From Oscillospiraceae bacterium (GTDB lineage Bacteria; Bacillota; Clostridia; Oscillospirales; Ruminococcaceae): 41,251 nt of DNA. Positions 31,160 to 40,424 of this stretch are shown piece by piece. The position numbers and the translations under genes were made by a program. Within the stretch, counting starts at the first letter, position 1; every line of letters begins with the position of its first letter. The DNA lies in assembly GCA_016288755.1 (NCBI GenBank), contig JAEELE010000027.1:1-41251 (forward strand), read 5' to 3'. Under the pieces are notes generated by a model. The model searched no databases, had not been told where the DNA came from, and worked only from the letters and a program-made list of their open reading frames with translations.

Positions 31160-31735
31160 TCAGCGGGAGGCAAGATACTGCTGGAGTGCGGCATAGATCG
31201 TGAAGGCGACCTGATGCTGATAGTCCTCCGTGCAGAGCAGCGCGGCTTCGTCGGGATTTGACAGGAATCCGCACTCCGCCATGACCATCGGATGGCGGCA
31301 GGCATCGCAGAGATAGAGCTCCTTGCCGCAGAGCTTGATCTCGCGGCTGTTCTGCGGCTGCAGCATGCTCTGAAAGCTGCTCTGCAGTGCGCGGGCAAGC
31401 GATTCGCTCTCGGGGTTGGTCGCGGAATAGAACATCTGTGCGCCGCTGTAGCGCGGGTCGGTGAACTGATTCTGGTGGATGGAAATGCAGACCGCGTCGG
31501 CGGGCTCGTTGAGGATTGCCAAGCGGTTTTCCATGTCCGAGCGCTTCTGGTTTGCAATGCCCGTGACGCCGCTGTCGTGGATGGAGCGGTCGGTGTCGCG
31601 CGTGACATGCACCTCATAGCCCGAGACCGTCAGCAGGTCGCGCAGGTCCAGCAGAATATTCAGATTGATCCCCTTCTCCGGAATCCCGTCTGCCGTTGAG
31701 CAGCCGCCGTCGATGCCGCCGTGTGGCGCATCAAC
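31160..31735 (-). pseudogene. 5'-truncated N-acetylmuramoyl-L-alanine amidase (Amidase_3)
   Basis: The frame reads VDAPHGGIDGGCS, then EKGINLNILLDLRDLL, VTRDTDRS, SIHQNQF and ECGFLSNPDEA, covering the zinc ligands (His, Glu, His) and the catalytic Glu of Amidase_3. It runs into an in-frame TAA (31738-31736) just before VDAPHGG, with no ATG, GTG or TTG start until a GTG at 31612, which would delete the first zinc ligands. The signal peptide and first strand are missing. A consensus promoter on the same strand lies about 50 bases upstream of the break, so a transcript may still form. Best read as a pseudogene made by a 5' deletion. Confidence 0.78.
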
Positions 31736-31783
31736 TTAAACTAGTCCTGAAATCTTCGCATTTACGTTGTTTTCACAATGCCA

Positions 31784-31812
31784 TTATAACACGTTTTCGG
31801 ACGAATGTCAAG
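31784..31812 (-). promoter_or_regulatory. Promoter upstream of the truncated amidase
   Basis: Minus strand TTGACA, 17 bases, TATAAT, ending about 50 bases before the truncated amidase. A full consensus promoter without an intact gene behind it. Coordinates are within a few bases. Confidence 0.75.
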
Positions 31813-31833
31813 AAATCCGGCAAAAAAAGCATA

Positions 31834-31862
31834 AAACCGCGGAGAGCCCGTGCGCTCCGCGG
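31834..31862 (-). terminator. Terminator of the dockerin peptidase gene
   Basis: CCGCGGAG pairs with CTCCGCGG around a short loop; on the minus strand TTTTATGCTTTTTTT follows. Confidence 0.82.
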
Positions 31863-31922
31863 TTCCGCTTTCGTATTATCTGCAAATCGCCGACCGACTC
31901 GCTTTTTGTTTGATTCACATTC

Positions 31923-34646
31923 TCATGCGACGAAGTCATCCATCCGCATGAGCATATCCAATAACAGCGATGTGTCCAGAAGTGTCAGCACGCCGTCATT
32001 GTTGAGGTCTGCCGCATCCATTGCCGACTGCGAAGGCATCTGCTCCGGTGCATCCTCCGTGATCAGCCGGATCGCCGTGACGGCATCTGCAATGGAAATG
32101 ACCTTGTCACCGTTCAGGTCGCAGCGGCGATACTGCGGCAGCGCATAATAGTACCGCTTCGATCCGTCCCCCGTCGTCATCAGGCCGAAATGATCGGCAT
32201 ACAGAGAATCCACCAGCGTTTTCCCGTCATAGAAATTGAGGATCATCTCTCCGCCCGGCGAATAATCCGTCTCCACAGAGGTGACATTTTTGCCGGTTTG
32301 ATTCTTGTAGGCAGTCAGACCGTATTCGTTGACCTGTGCATCTGTATAGGCAGGATATGCCGCAAACGAGAGCGGATTGAGATAGTTATACAGCCGGTAG
32401 GACTCTGTCTCACTCTCCAGTGTGAAAAAGCCTCTGATGCAGCCCGCTTCGGTGTAAAGACAGCTGTCCCAGCGGTAACGGTTCACGCCGTCGGCAGTGC
32501 GGAATTCCCAGATACCCGGTTCTGTCTGCTGATAGGTGAAGGCCGTTTCCGTGCCGTCTGTGAGATTCTTCTCCAGACCGTTTCCGTTGCGGAACTCACA
32601 GGCGGTATTCTGATAGATGTCATAGTAGAGTCCGTTCGGGATTTCGGGCAGTACTGCGTCTTTGACAGAGATGCTGTAATCAGTCGGAATCATGCCGTCC
32701 TGCTCAACATGGACAACAATGCCGTTTTCAGCATCCTCCGGTTTCAGATAATACTTATGTCCCGAAGTGACCTTCTCTCCGTTGACCGTGATGCTGCCGG
32801 TCGAGATCGGCTGGAAGAAGGCATTGTCTGCGCCGGTCAGCTGGAGCTGCCGTCTTTCGAGGTCGGCATACGCAAAGCCGTCATAGCCGTACATCAGAAG
32901 GCTGGAAAGCACGGCATGCCGCTGCTTAAACGGTTTGACATATACGGTTTTTTTGCCGATGTCCGCATAAGCCGCGACGGTCATATCACCGGTGAAGGAA
33001 ATGGGTTCCTGGTAAAGCTGAAAATCACCGCCGTCGATCGTATAGTAAATATCGGCACCTTCGGCGCTTGTCAGAGCGATTGTCTCCCCGATGGCTGCTT
33101 CATTGCGCTCCTTTGAAAAGGAAACGCTGCCGGCATCCACGCCGTATGCGCGGACACAGACATTTCCGACAATCATCTCAAGATTGATATCATTCACGAC
33201 TTTGTCCAGATCAGCGGTATCTGTCCACGTCATGCCGTCTGCGCTGACAAAGCTCTCCTGTCTGCCGAATGATCTTTGAATCTGCGTGCCTGTCGCGCCG
33301 GTTGCTTTGCTGAAGTTCTCGTAATTGCCGCGCAGATAACCGGTGCGGTCTTTGATGATTTTCGTATCAACCTGTCCGATTTCGCAGGGAATATGCGCGC
33401 CGGCACTGCCGCTTGCTCTGACCGTCACGGCAAACGGTTTTCCTTCCCGGACGGTGACAGGTTCAGCGATCGGCACCTGATAATATCCCCTTTCCGGGAA
33501 CGTATACGTCATGACCTCGGATGCCGTGCCGGAGGAGGGATTGTTTCTGTCCTCCAGTCCGGTGTATACCGTGACCTCCAAGGTGTCTGCCGGGTCCAGG
33601 CAGGCGAGCATCAGGTCAGTCAGACAGCAGTCATCCGGCGAAGAAAACACATTCGCATAGTAGCCTTCCGTGTCGGTTTTCTGCAGCGTGAGTGCGAGCG
33701 CGCCTGTGATTCCCCAGTTGTCATAGGAAAAATACTGGTCATGGTCGGAAACCTGCCGCACGTCAAACCACCCGAAATCTCCGAGGGTGGTGTCCGCATA
33801 AGAGATCCAGACATAGCCGCAGTCACCCCAGTCGGCTCCCCAGCTGTTTCTGACGAGCCACGCACCGTTTCTGTCCGGCTGATAATGAAAATTCTCAGCA
33901 GGATAATTGTCATCCCAGCCGACCAGTGTCATCATGTGCCCGTTCATCGGATCATTCGCCGCAAATTCTGACCGGATCTGGCCGGCAAGCTGCTCGGGGT
34001 AATACAGCGTGCTGTTTTCGCTGTCATAACAGCTTGTCGCAAAATACGACGTGCTCACGGAAAAAGCGACGGCTTTTCCGCTGTAAAGCTGTTCCTTGAT
34101 CACAAGCGGGTCAATTTCATAGGTATTGGTATCATAGTTCCACGGATCATACACATGCGCAGCAGTCACCTCCAGAGCGGCTTTCTGCTGGTATTCCCAG
34201 ATGCTGCGGCTCAGATCCGGCTGTCCGCTGTCATAGGGATAATCCGCCTCCCGCATCGGTCCGACTCTGTTGAGGAGCAGCGGGACTGCATCCTGAAAAA
34301 AGCTGCCGAAGCCCAGAATATCAAAGTCCGGATCATCGGTCAGTCCCGTCTCGCCGGAGCGAAGCGCATAGGCAAGGAACCATTCGGAGAGGTCAACCGA
34401 CGGGTCATCCGCGATCATTTCGCTTTCCAGTGATGCCATCATGCTGTGCGCCCAGCAGGTGCCGTAGGGGTTCTGGTTTTTCACAGCCGAGACCAGACCT
34501 TTCTCCCGCAGATCGAACGCATAGGGCAGATCGGTTTTCGGGTTTATGGCATCATCCGCCGCCGAGACTGTCGCCGGCATCTGCGGGAGCGCAGATGTGA
34601 ATGCGGCCAGTGCAATCATAATTGCGGTAATTCGTCTTCGTTTCAT
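31923..34646 (-). CDS. Secreted papain-like (C1) peptidase with C-terminal dockerin
   Basis: The 907-residue precursor has a signal peptide (IMIALAAFTSALPQMPA, cleavage near VSAADD). The C1 peptidase domain (about 40-290) has all catalytic residues: Q-N-P-Y-G-T-C-W with C64, NGHMMTLVGWDD with H237 and VRNSWG with N267. No propeptide of usual length is seen. A long middle region (about 290-840) is beta-rich and includes a bacterial chitobiase-like segment (YYTIDGGDFQLY). The end (about 840-907) is a dockerin with CDLNGDKVISIADA and ADLNNDGVLTLLDT, so the enzyme should attach to a cohesin scaffold. GGAGGA upstream supports the start at 34646. Confidence 0.92.
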   Translation of the reverse strand: MKRRRITAIMIALAAFTSALPQMPATVSAADDAINPKTDLPYAFDLREKGLVSAVKNQNPYGTCWAHSMMASLESEMIADDPSVDLSEWFLAYALRSGETGLTDDPDFDILGFGSFFQDAVPLLLNRVGPMREADYPYDSGQPDLSRSIWEYQQKAALEVTAAHVYDPWNYDTNTYEIDPLVIKEQLYSGKAVAFSVSTSYFATSCYDSENSTLYYPEQLAGQIRSEFAANDPMNGHMMTLVGWDDNYPAENFHYQPDRNGAWLVRNSWGADWGDCGYVWISYADTTLGDFGWFDVRQVSDHDQYFSYDNWGITGALALTLQKTDTEGYYANVFSSPDDCCLTDLMLACLDPADTLEVTVYTGLEDRNNPSSGTASEVMTYTFPERGYYQVPIAEPVTVREGKPFAVTVRASGSAGAHIPCEIGQVDTKIIKDRTGYLRGNYENFSKATGATGTQIQRSFGRQESFVSADGMTWTDTADLDKVVNDINLEMIVGNVCVRAYGVDAGSVSFSKERNEAAIGETIALTSAEGADIYYTIDGGDFQLYQEPISFTGDMTVAAYADIGKKTVYVKPFKQRHAVLSSLLMYGYDGFAYADLERRQLQLTGADNAFFQPISTGSITVNGEKVTSGHKYYLKPEDAENGIVVHVEQDGMIPTDYSISVKDAVLPEIPNGLYYDIYQNTACEFRNGNGLEKNLTDGTETAFTYQQTEPGIWEFRTADGVNRYRWDSCLYTEAGCIRGFFTLESETESYRLYNYLNPLSFAAYPAYTDAQVNEYGLTAYKNQTGKNVTSVETDYSPGGEMILNFYDGKTLVDSLYADHFGLMTTGDGSKRYYYALPQYRRCDLNGDKVISIADAVTAIRLITEDAPEQMPSQSAMDAADLNNDGVLTLLDTSLLLDMLMRMDDFVA

Positions 34647-34692
34647 AGTGTCGTCCTCCGTTTTGATAAGCAGATAGATTGAGAATATCATT

Positions 34693-34721
34693 ATTATACT
34701 GCTATTTTGCGGAATCGTCAA
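34693..34721 (-). promoter_or_regulatory. Promoter of the dockerin peptidase gene
   Basis: Minus strand TTGACG (34721-34716), 17 bases, TATAAT (34698-34693). Confidence 0.85.
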
Positions 34722-34735
34722 GCAGAATCGGGGAT

Positions 34736-34769
34736 AAAAAAGCTCCGGATTGTGCGGAGCAATCCGGAG
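34736..34769 (-). terminator. Terminator of the serine recombinase gene
   Basis: CTCCGGATTG (34743-34752) pairs with CAATCCGGAG (34760-34769); on the minus strand TTTTTT follows. It lies upstream of the peptidase promoter. Confidence 0.85.
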
Positions 34770-34847
34770 CAGCAGCCTGCCGGGAAACGGCCATACAGTT
34801 CGGCCTTTTTTCAAAAGCACGCGGGGGTTCGCGATCCGCGGCTTGTT

Positions 34848-36419
34848 TCATATTTTCCAGTGGATATGTATTTCCCGCTCGCTGTTTTCATCGGGCATCC
34901 CGATCTCCACATACTCGATGAACTCGTCAGCGATCATGCGGTCCAGATGCTCGAAGTGCGTATACTGCGCGAGCAGTGCCTTTTGTCCTTCGGCATTCGC
35001 CATGCGTGTACGGCAGGCGGCGATCTGTTCGTTCACGATGCCGATTCGCTCGGTGATCTCCTGCTCCTCTGCGGTCAGGCTTTCACGGAACAGCCGGTAG
35101 TCCGCCTCTGAAATGACACCGTCGAGCTTGTCCTTATAGGTCGCAAGCAGACGCTTTTTCGCGGCGTCCTGCCGCGTCTGCAGCTTCATCAGTGCGGCTT
35201 CCAGCTCCCTGATCTGCTCCTCATACAGCCCGCCGAAGCTGATCTCGCCGGACTGACAGTATTCTGCGACAATGCGGTTGAGCTCAGCGAGAATCGTCTC
35301 CTCAAGAATCTTGCCGCTGAATGATCGGGTATTCGGGCAGTTCATCGCGCCGATCTTGTAAGATGCGCATTGCAGATTGTAGTATTTGATCGTGCGCTTG
35401 CTGTTGTAGTAGATATTGCGTTTCATCGGTCGCCCGCAGACAGCGCACCGCACCTTTCCCGAAAGCGGCGACAGCTCCTGCGAACGCTTTCCGACTCTGG
35501 TGTTGCTGCTGAGCCGCTCCTGCGTCCGCGCCCATGTCTCCGCGTCGATAATCGCTTCATGCGCGTTCGGAATCCGCACCCATTCCTCCGGCGTGACCAT
35601 CTTGCGCTTCTTGTTCTTGTAGCTGATGTGGTGGGTTTTGCCCTGCACAAGCGTGCCGGTGTAGACCTCGTTCGGCAGCATACGGGCAATGGTTGTCTGT
35701 GTCCAGAGTCCGCTGGCGTTGCTCCCGCTCTCGTTGCAGTTGACGTAGTTTGAGCCCGTTCTGCGCTTATATGCGCTCGGATTCGGAATGCCGTCTGCAT
35801 TCAGCGCCTGCACAATCTGCCGGTAGCCAGCCCCGGACACATACATTGCAAAAATGCGCTGCACAACAGGCGCTGTCTCCGGGTCAACAATCAGGTGATG
35901 TTTGTCTGCGGGGTCGATCTGGTAACCGTACGGCGCAAAGGAGCCGACATACTGCCCCTGCTCGCGCTTATAGGTGAGCGTGCGGCGGATCTTCGCGGAG
36001 ATGTCCTTGACATACATCTCATTGTAGGCGCTGGTGAACAGCCGCAGTGTGCCGTAGCTTTCGCTTTCGGTGTCGGCATTGTCTGCCACGCCGATGAACC
36101 GGATACCCCATTCGAGGAATTTGTCGTTGAGGAGCTGCTCGATCACGACCGTATCGCGGGAGAAACGGCTCTGATCCTTGCACAGCACGATGTCGATTTT
36201 GCCTTGTTCGCAGTCGCGGAGAAGGCGGCAGAATTCCGGACGGGTGCGGTCAATGCCGCTGAATCCGTCGTCAACATAGAGGTCGAAAATCTCCCAGCCT
36301 CGCTCAATGCAGTAGTCGCGCAGCATGGCTTTCTGATTCTGAATGCTTTGGCTGTCGTCATTGCCTGCTTTGTCCTTATCCTCGATGGACAAGCGGCAGT
36401 AAATACCCACCTTCGGCAT
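34848..36419 (-). CDS. Large serine recombinase (site-specific integrase)
   Basis: The 523-residue protein has an N-terminal resolvase domain (VGIYCRLS with the catalytic S11, then LYVDDGFSGIDRTRPEF and LCKDQSRFSRD). The recombinase domain (about 170-290) has PYGYQIDP and IPNPSAYKRR. A zinc ribbon (CAVCGRPMKR, then CASYKIGAMNCPN) and a coiled-coil C-terminus follow. Such enzymes integrate and excise mobile elements. AGGAGG 8 bases upstream selects the ATG at 36419 over a GTG at 36428. It marks one side of the element; the attachment site was not identified. Confidence 0.93.
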   Translation of the reverse strand: MPKVGIYCRLSIEDKDKAGNDDSQSIQNQKAMLRDYCIERGWEIFDLYVDDGFSGIDRTRPEFCRLLRDCEQGKIDIVLCKDQSRFSRDTVVIEQLLNDKFLEWGIRFIGVADNADTESESYGTLRLFTSAYNEMYVKDISAKIRRTLTYKREQGQYVGSFAPYGYQIDPADKHHLIVDPETAPVVQRIFAMYVSGAGYRQIVQALNADGIPNPSAYKRRTGSNYVNCNESGSNASGLWTQTTIARMLPNEVYTGTLVQGKTHHISYKNKKRKMVTPEEWVRIPNAHEAIIDAETWARTQERLSSNTRVGKRSQELSPLSGKVRCAVCGRPMKRNIYYNSKRTIKYYNLQCASYKIGAMNCPNTRSFSGKILEETILAELNRIVAEYCQSGEISFGGLYEEQIRELEAALMKLQTRQDAAKKRLLATYKDKLDGVISEADYRLFRESLTAEEQEITERIGIVNEQIAACRTRMANAEGQKALLAQYTHFEHLDRMIADEFIEYVEIGMPDENSEREIHIHWKI

Positions 36420-36456
36420 AGACCGCACCTCCTTTCTGTGTCATGTGCTTGCGCGG

Positions 36457-36573
36457 TTATCCCGCCTTCTTGGCTTTGGCAGTCACGAGCTTCTGGATTT
36501 TCGCCGTGACGACCCGTTTGAGCTGTTCTCGCGGGGATGCAAAGCTGCTGCGGATTTTCGTTTTTTCCTTCAT
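36457..36573 (-). CDS. Small basic protein (38 aa)
   Basis: The frame encodes a Lys/Arg-rich peptide (MKEKTKIRSSFASPREQ, then AKIQKLVTAKAKKAG). It has a strong AAAGGAGGG site 7 bases before the ATG at 36573 and lies 37 bases upstream of the recombinase, with which it should be co-transcribed. Small basic genes beside integrases often act as directionality factors or DNA-binding helpers; that role is only a guess. No family recognised. Confidence 0.6.
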   Translation of the reverse strand: MKEKTKIRSSFASPREQLKRVVTAKIQKLVTAKAKKAG

Positions 36574-36647
36574 GGGAAACCCTCCTTTCTGTGCATTTTA
36601 TGTTGTGCCCTGCAGGGGTATGCCTGCGGACTGCAGGTGATCGGCGC

Positions 36648-36676
36648 TTGACAAATATCCGATCCGATATTATAAT
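36648..36676 (+). promoter_or_regulatory. Consensus promoter pointing into the ATPase gene 3' end
   Basis: TTGACA (36648-36653), 17 bases, TATAAT (36671-36676). The spacer contains the inverted repeat AATATC-N6-GATATT, a possible operator. No plausible gene follows on the plus strand: the next frame (ATG at 36681) has 23 codons and no ribosome binding site. A hairpin (GCGCCCC with GGGGCGC, 36689-36705) lies right after the start site. Confidence 0.8.
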
Positions 36677-36709
36677 GAGTATGGGCGGTGCGCCCCGAGG
36701 GGCGCCGCG

Positions 36710-39700
36710 TTACGCTCTTGATTGCTGGCAGGCATCCGGCCATACCTCCTGAAACAGTTTGTTCATTTCACCAAGATAATCATACGATTCCGTGCTTATC
36801 AACAGGAAACAGTCCAGACGGGTTTTCAGCTTGTCGTGGTCGCTCGGAGATGCGCAGCGGTGATACTTCTTGATCTGCGTAAACAGTTCTGCAAGCAGAT
36901 CTTTCCAGCCGGGATAGTCTGGATGGAATCGTCTCTTCAGCTCCAGAAACTGCTGCTGAAGTTCCTGCTCGATGCGTTCCTGCGGATCCTCCTCGGGTAC
37001 TTCACGTACTGGTGGTGCTGGTTGCTCATCGATCTTCGGAATGGCTTCCGCCGTTTCGGCAGCTGCCGAATCCGACGTGGGCACTTCTACAGACTCCGGC
37101 TTCGTGGTCTCCGAAGAATCCGCTTCTGGCACAGCCTCGACCGTTTCCAGTACACTGTTTGCCGGTTCCGGCGATTGTGACAGCTGCTCCTCTACCGAGG
37201 AGGGTTTGAGATTCATCTCATCCGGTGGAGGTGGAGTCAGCGGTATGAAAATTACCCTTGGCATCTCCGGTAGTGCTTCCTTAGCCGTAGTTTCTTCGGC
37301 AGGCACATCATCAGCCGTTTCCGGCAATTGTGGCATCTGCTCCTCCATCATGGAGGATTCGACGTCCATCACATCCGCAGTGGAAGAGAGCAGCGGTAGG
37401 GAGATTAGCTCTTGTCCCTCCGGCAGTGTTACCTCGACCTGATCGTCTGCCTCTTCGGGCTGCGATGCTTCGGATTCATCTGCATTCGATGATGGAACAT
37501 CACTCTGATATTCGCGCTTGAAGCGCTCGTAGAACGGTGTCTCGACAAAGTCAACGACGCGACCTCGCAGTGTAACGGGTTCGTTTTCTCCGATATCTTT
37601 GCTGTAGGCATCCAGTTCCATGATGATGTCGCCCGGCTTGAATTTGGGGAAAACGGCATCCTGTGCGTCCTTAAACCCAAGCATCTGCGCAACCTTATCT
37701 TCGGATTTTCCGGGGCGGCAGTAACTCCGAATGCTCGCTTGGCGCATCGCGTCAAGGTGGGGATGCCGTTGATCGAAATAATCCTGTGTGGCTCCGATAA
37801 GCGCTGTGTGAAACCTTCTTCCATCGGTTATGATGCTGCGCAAGGGAGAGTTAGGCGCGAGATTCTGATCTTTCATCTCATCGACTGCTATGGTCAGGAA
37901 CTTGCTGTCATGAACCATCTCCCAGTTGAACAAAGAAGCAGCAAGCAAATCAAGTAAGACATGGGTGTCATCGCCGACTTCAATGCCGAGGTCGATGATA
38001 ATAATCTTTTTTTCGCGCTCGAACAGGTCGCCCCAACTAACAGCTTCGCAACCAATCTCGTCAAGCTCGCCTAAAATGTCAACAAGAGTGTCGATGATAT
38101 CAGTGTCAATCCGGCCGTCCTTCTCCATTTTGGTTAGCATATCAACAAAATCGACAGTATCGTTTTTGCCGTGGAGGTAATCGGAAAGGAAGTGTTGAAG
38201 CCCTTTCTTCTTTTGGCTGACAATGGCTTTATCCGGACCCATCTTGCCGAGCGCAGCAGCCAGCAAACTGTAGATCACCCGCTTCTTATCTGGTAAATTG
38301 TTGCAGCCTTTCAGTGAACCGAGATTAATCGGGATATGCCCCCGCCCAACTCCGACCGAAATATAACAGAACAGTTTATCGACGACGTCACGCGGCAACA
38401 TGCGATACAGCATCTTCTTGGAATAGGTGCGGCTGACATCGAAAACGACAACAATGTGCTGTAAAATCAAGAGCATGCAGAGGATCTGCGCGATTGCCCA
38501 GGATTTTCCAGCACCGGATCTACCGGTTCCGAAGTATATGTTGTTCTCTTCGTTTTCGTAGACAAGCATTTTTCCGGCATATCGCCCGTCAACAGTTTTT
38601 ATCAGCGGCAGAAACCCTTCTGTCGGTATTTCATCCCGTCGAAACAGGAATTGTTCCTTGTCAATCAGGTCGAGCCGTTGTCGGTTTTCCGGCGTCAGCA
38701 GCGTAAAGTTCAACGCTTGTACATACAGCGGATAGGGCACGCCGTCGGAGGTAATTGCGGCAATGCGAATGCTTTTCTCGCCTCGTGGTGTGTGCTTGAG
38801 GCAGCCGCACTCATACAGCGCAGTGGTCAAGCTGTCGGTATCGCTGATGGTAGTCATTTCCTTCGAAATTGCAACGGTGTCCGCTGTTTTAAGATATAAT
38901 CGCCGCTCGACCTGATCCACGATGATCGTATGCGTTCCTTTGTCAAACGGCGTGACTTCCGCTTTCAGGAGGAGGCTGAACTCACCGTCCGCAATCTTCT
39001 GATTCAGGAGCATTCCGAACTCTGAGCAGATACGATCATTCAAAGGCTGCTGATCTTGTTCCTGTGCGCCGAGCCACTCGATGATATACGCCCGGAGGTC
39101 TTCATCAAACAGCGGGCTGAAAAACTCTCCGTACATCTGCATAGAAGTCATCAACATGATGTAGGTGTTGTGCTTCGAGACCGGGATGGATGCGGGAATA
39201 TTTGCTCGGATTTCATCAATATGCCCGCGAAAGGCCTTGACAAGGTCACCGTGGTTGCAACCCGTCTCAATCCGATAAATCAGAACTGCGTCCAGCCGTT
39301 TTAGTGCAGTCTTGTAATCCGCCAGTGAGTACGTGGACATAGTATCTTCCATCTCCAAAACACATCGCTTTTCACGCGGAATATACAAGTCAGCGAATTG
39401 GGTAATCAGCACAGGCACATGATGAACGACTGAACCGCTGCAAGTTGCCCTGCTCACATCCTGAATGAGAAGGTCATAGCCTTTCTCACCCTTCTTAAGC
39501 TGATCAGCAGCGAAGGTGTCAATCACCAAGGCAACACCGTCATTGATGTTCTCAAGCGCGAACTTCAGGGGCTTGACCTTCGGTCCTATCGGCGGGGCGC
39601 CGAGAGAATCATACCGGGTGTTTTTCAACAGTGCAACCAGCAGTAGAACAGGAATCAGCAATGTGGGTTTGACCAGCAAAACATTGTCTGCGGAAATATC

Positions 39701-39895
39701 GCACTGTGCAAACAAGAATTGCATCCAGCTAGCGATTCGGAAAAGTAGGGGAAACCCTATACACACATTGGCAAGAGATTTAATAAATGCAGGATTAAGG
39801 ACTGAAAGTATTTCCACATACATCCAAAGTCTGTACGAAACAAAACACAAGGAAACCCCGACATATACAAAACGCTTTGGAAATAAAAAGTTCAA
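36710..39895 (-). CDS. Membrane-linked HerA/VirB4-type ATPase
   Basis: The 1061-residue protein has up to three hydrophobic segments at its N-terminus (about 1-95; VLLVKPTLLIPVLLLVALL is the clearest). A middle domain of unknown type follows. The ATPase core has a Walker A motif GRSGAGKSWA (K464) and a Walker B motif LTIAVDEMKD (D672, E673), as in HerA/FtsK/VirB4 pumps. Residues about 790-970 are an acidic, Pro/Glu-rich linker with imperfect repeats (EEQMPQLPE, EEQLSQSPE), and about 90 charged helical residues close it. It could be a conjugation coupling ATPase or a defence ATPase. The start is uncertain: TTG at 39895 has no clear Shine-Dalgarno sequence, and ATG at 39823 is an alternative. 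Confidence 0.75.
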   Translation of the reverse strand: MNFLFPKRFVYVGVSLCFVSYRLWMYVEILSVLNPAFIKSLANVCIGFPLLFRIASWMQFLFAQCDISADNVLLVKPTLLIPVLLLVALLKNTRYDSLGAPPIGPKVKPLKFALENINDGVALVIDTFAADQLKKGEKGYDLLIQDVSRATCSGSVVHHVPVLITQFADLYIPREKRCVLEMEDTMSTYSLADYKTALKRLDAVLIYRIETGCNHGDLVKAFRGHIDEIRANIPASIPVSKHNTYIMLMTSMQMYGEFFSPLFDEDLRAYIIEWLGAQEQDQQPLNDRICSEFGMLLNQKIADGEFSLLLKAEVTPFDKGTHTIIVDQVERRLYLKTADTVAISKEMTTISDTDSLTTALYECGCLKHTPRGEKSIRIAAITSDGVPYPLYVQALNFTLLTPENRQRLDLIDKEQFLFRRDEIPTEGFLPLIKTVDGRYAGKMLVYENEENNIYFGTGRSGAGKSWAIAQILCMLLILQHIVVVFDVSRTYSKKMLYRMLPRDVVDKLFCYISVGVGRGHIPINLGSLKGCNNLPDKKRVIYSLLAAALGKMGPDKAIVSQKKKGLQHFLSDYLHGKNDTVDFVDMLTKMEKDGRIDTDIIDTLVDILGELDEIGCEAVSWGDLFEREKKIIIIDLGIEVGDDTHVLLDLLAASLFNWEMVHDSKFLTIAVDEMKDQNLAPNSPLRSIITDGRRFHTALIGATQDYFDQRHPHLDAMRQASIRSYCRPGKSEDKVAQMLGFKDAQDAVFPKFKPGDIIMELDAYSKDIGENEPVTLRGRVVDFVETPFYERFKREYQSDVPSSNADESEASQPEEADDQVEVTLPEGQELISLPLLSSTADVMDVESSMMEEQMPQLPETADDVPAEETTAKEALPEMPRVIFIPLTPPPPDEMNLKPSSVEEQLSQSPEPANSVLETVEAVPEADSSETTKPESVEVPTSDSAAAETAEAIPKIDEQPAPPVREVPEEDPQERIEQELQQQFLELKRRFHPDYPGWKDLLAELFTQIKKYHRCASPSDHDKLKTRLDCFLLISTESYDYLGEMNKLFQEVWPDACQQSRA

Positions 39896-39950
39896 GGACG
39901 CACTCTACAGCCAGGTCAAAGACAAATTTGACGGAATAACACTGGAGAAT

Positions 39951-40418
39951 ATGGCCGAGGTATTAGCAAAAGAGTTTTTTGCCCTCATTCAGACTGCAAA
40001 AGAAGAGTCTGATATTAAAGCCTTACGAAGACAAACGACCGACATCGTTCGTATCATATCATTCATTCAGAAAATAGACCAAACAGTGTGTGAGATGATC
40101 ACTATCGGTCGCAGCATTGCCGAATCCCGCGTAACTACTCGGAACGATTATGTGAGCATATCGAATCTGAATAAAAGCCTATGTCAAAAGCTATCTCATT
40201 TATCTGAATTATCGTCGGCTCTGTATGCCTGCAATGAGCCAGTTCTGGAAAAAGCGATAAATCAGGTTTATGTTGCTATTCAGAGCATAGAAACAAGCGA
40301 TTTTATTTTAACAGAAAGCGAGTTTATGTTATCATCAAACCGCAACTATCTCCTTCATAAACTTCTGGACAGGTTGGATAATTTGCAAACAGAGGCAGAT
40401 AAGATATCTAAAACATAA
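39951..40418 (+). CDS. Unknown AT-rich gene, start uncertain
   Basis: A frame rich in Lys, Ile and Ser ends at 40418. From the ATG at 39951 (MAEVLAKEFFALIQ) it has 155 residues, predicted all-helical, with no recognised domain. The open frame continues upstream to about 39516, through a plausible sequence (SLYETKHKETPTYTKRFG) that overlaps the 5' end of the ATPase gene on the other strand; both cannot be fully real. GGAG sits only 3 bases from the ATG. AT content is clearly higher than in the rest of the window, a sign of foreign origin. It may be a truncated gene. Confidence 0.5.
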   Translation: MAEVLAKEFFALIQTAKEESDIKALRRQTTDIVRIISFIQKIDQTVCEMITIGRSIAESRVTTRNDYVSISNLNKSLCQKLSHLSELSSALYACNEPVLEKAINQVYVAIQSIETSDFILTESEFMLSSNRNYLLHKLLDRLDNLQTEADKISKT

Positions 40419-40424
40419 GATTCA

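Noticed and set aside
36681-36752. 23-codon plus-strand frame after the orphan promoter
   Set aside because: It lacks a ribosome binding site and lies antisense to the ATPase C-terminus.
39516-39950. Extended start of the AT-rich plus-strand gene
   Set aside because: It overlaps the ATPase 5' region on the other strand and no start with a ribosome binding site is seen; only the part from 39951 is listed.
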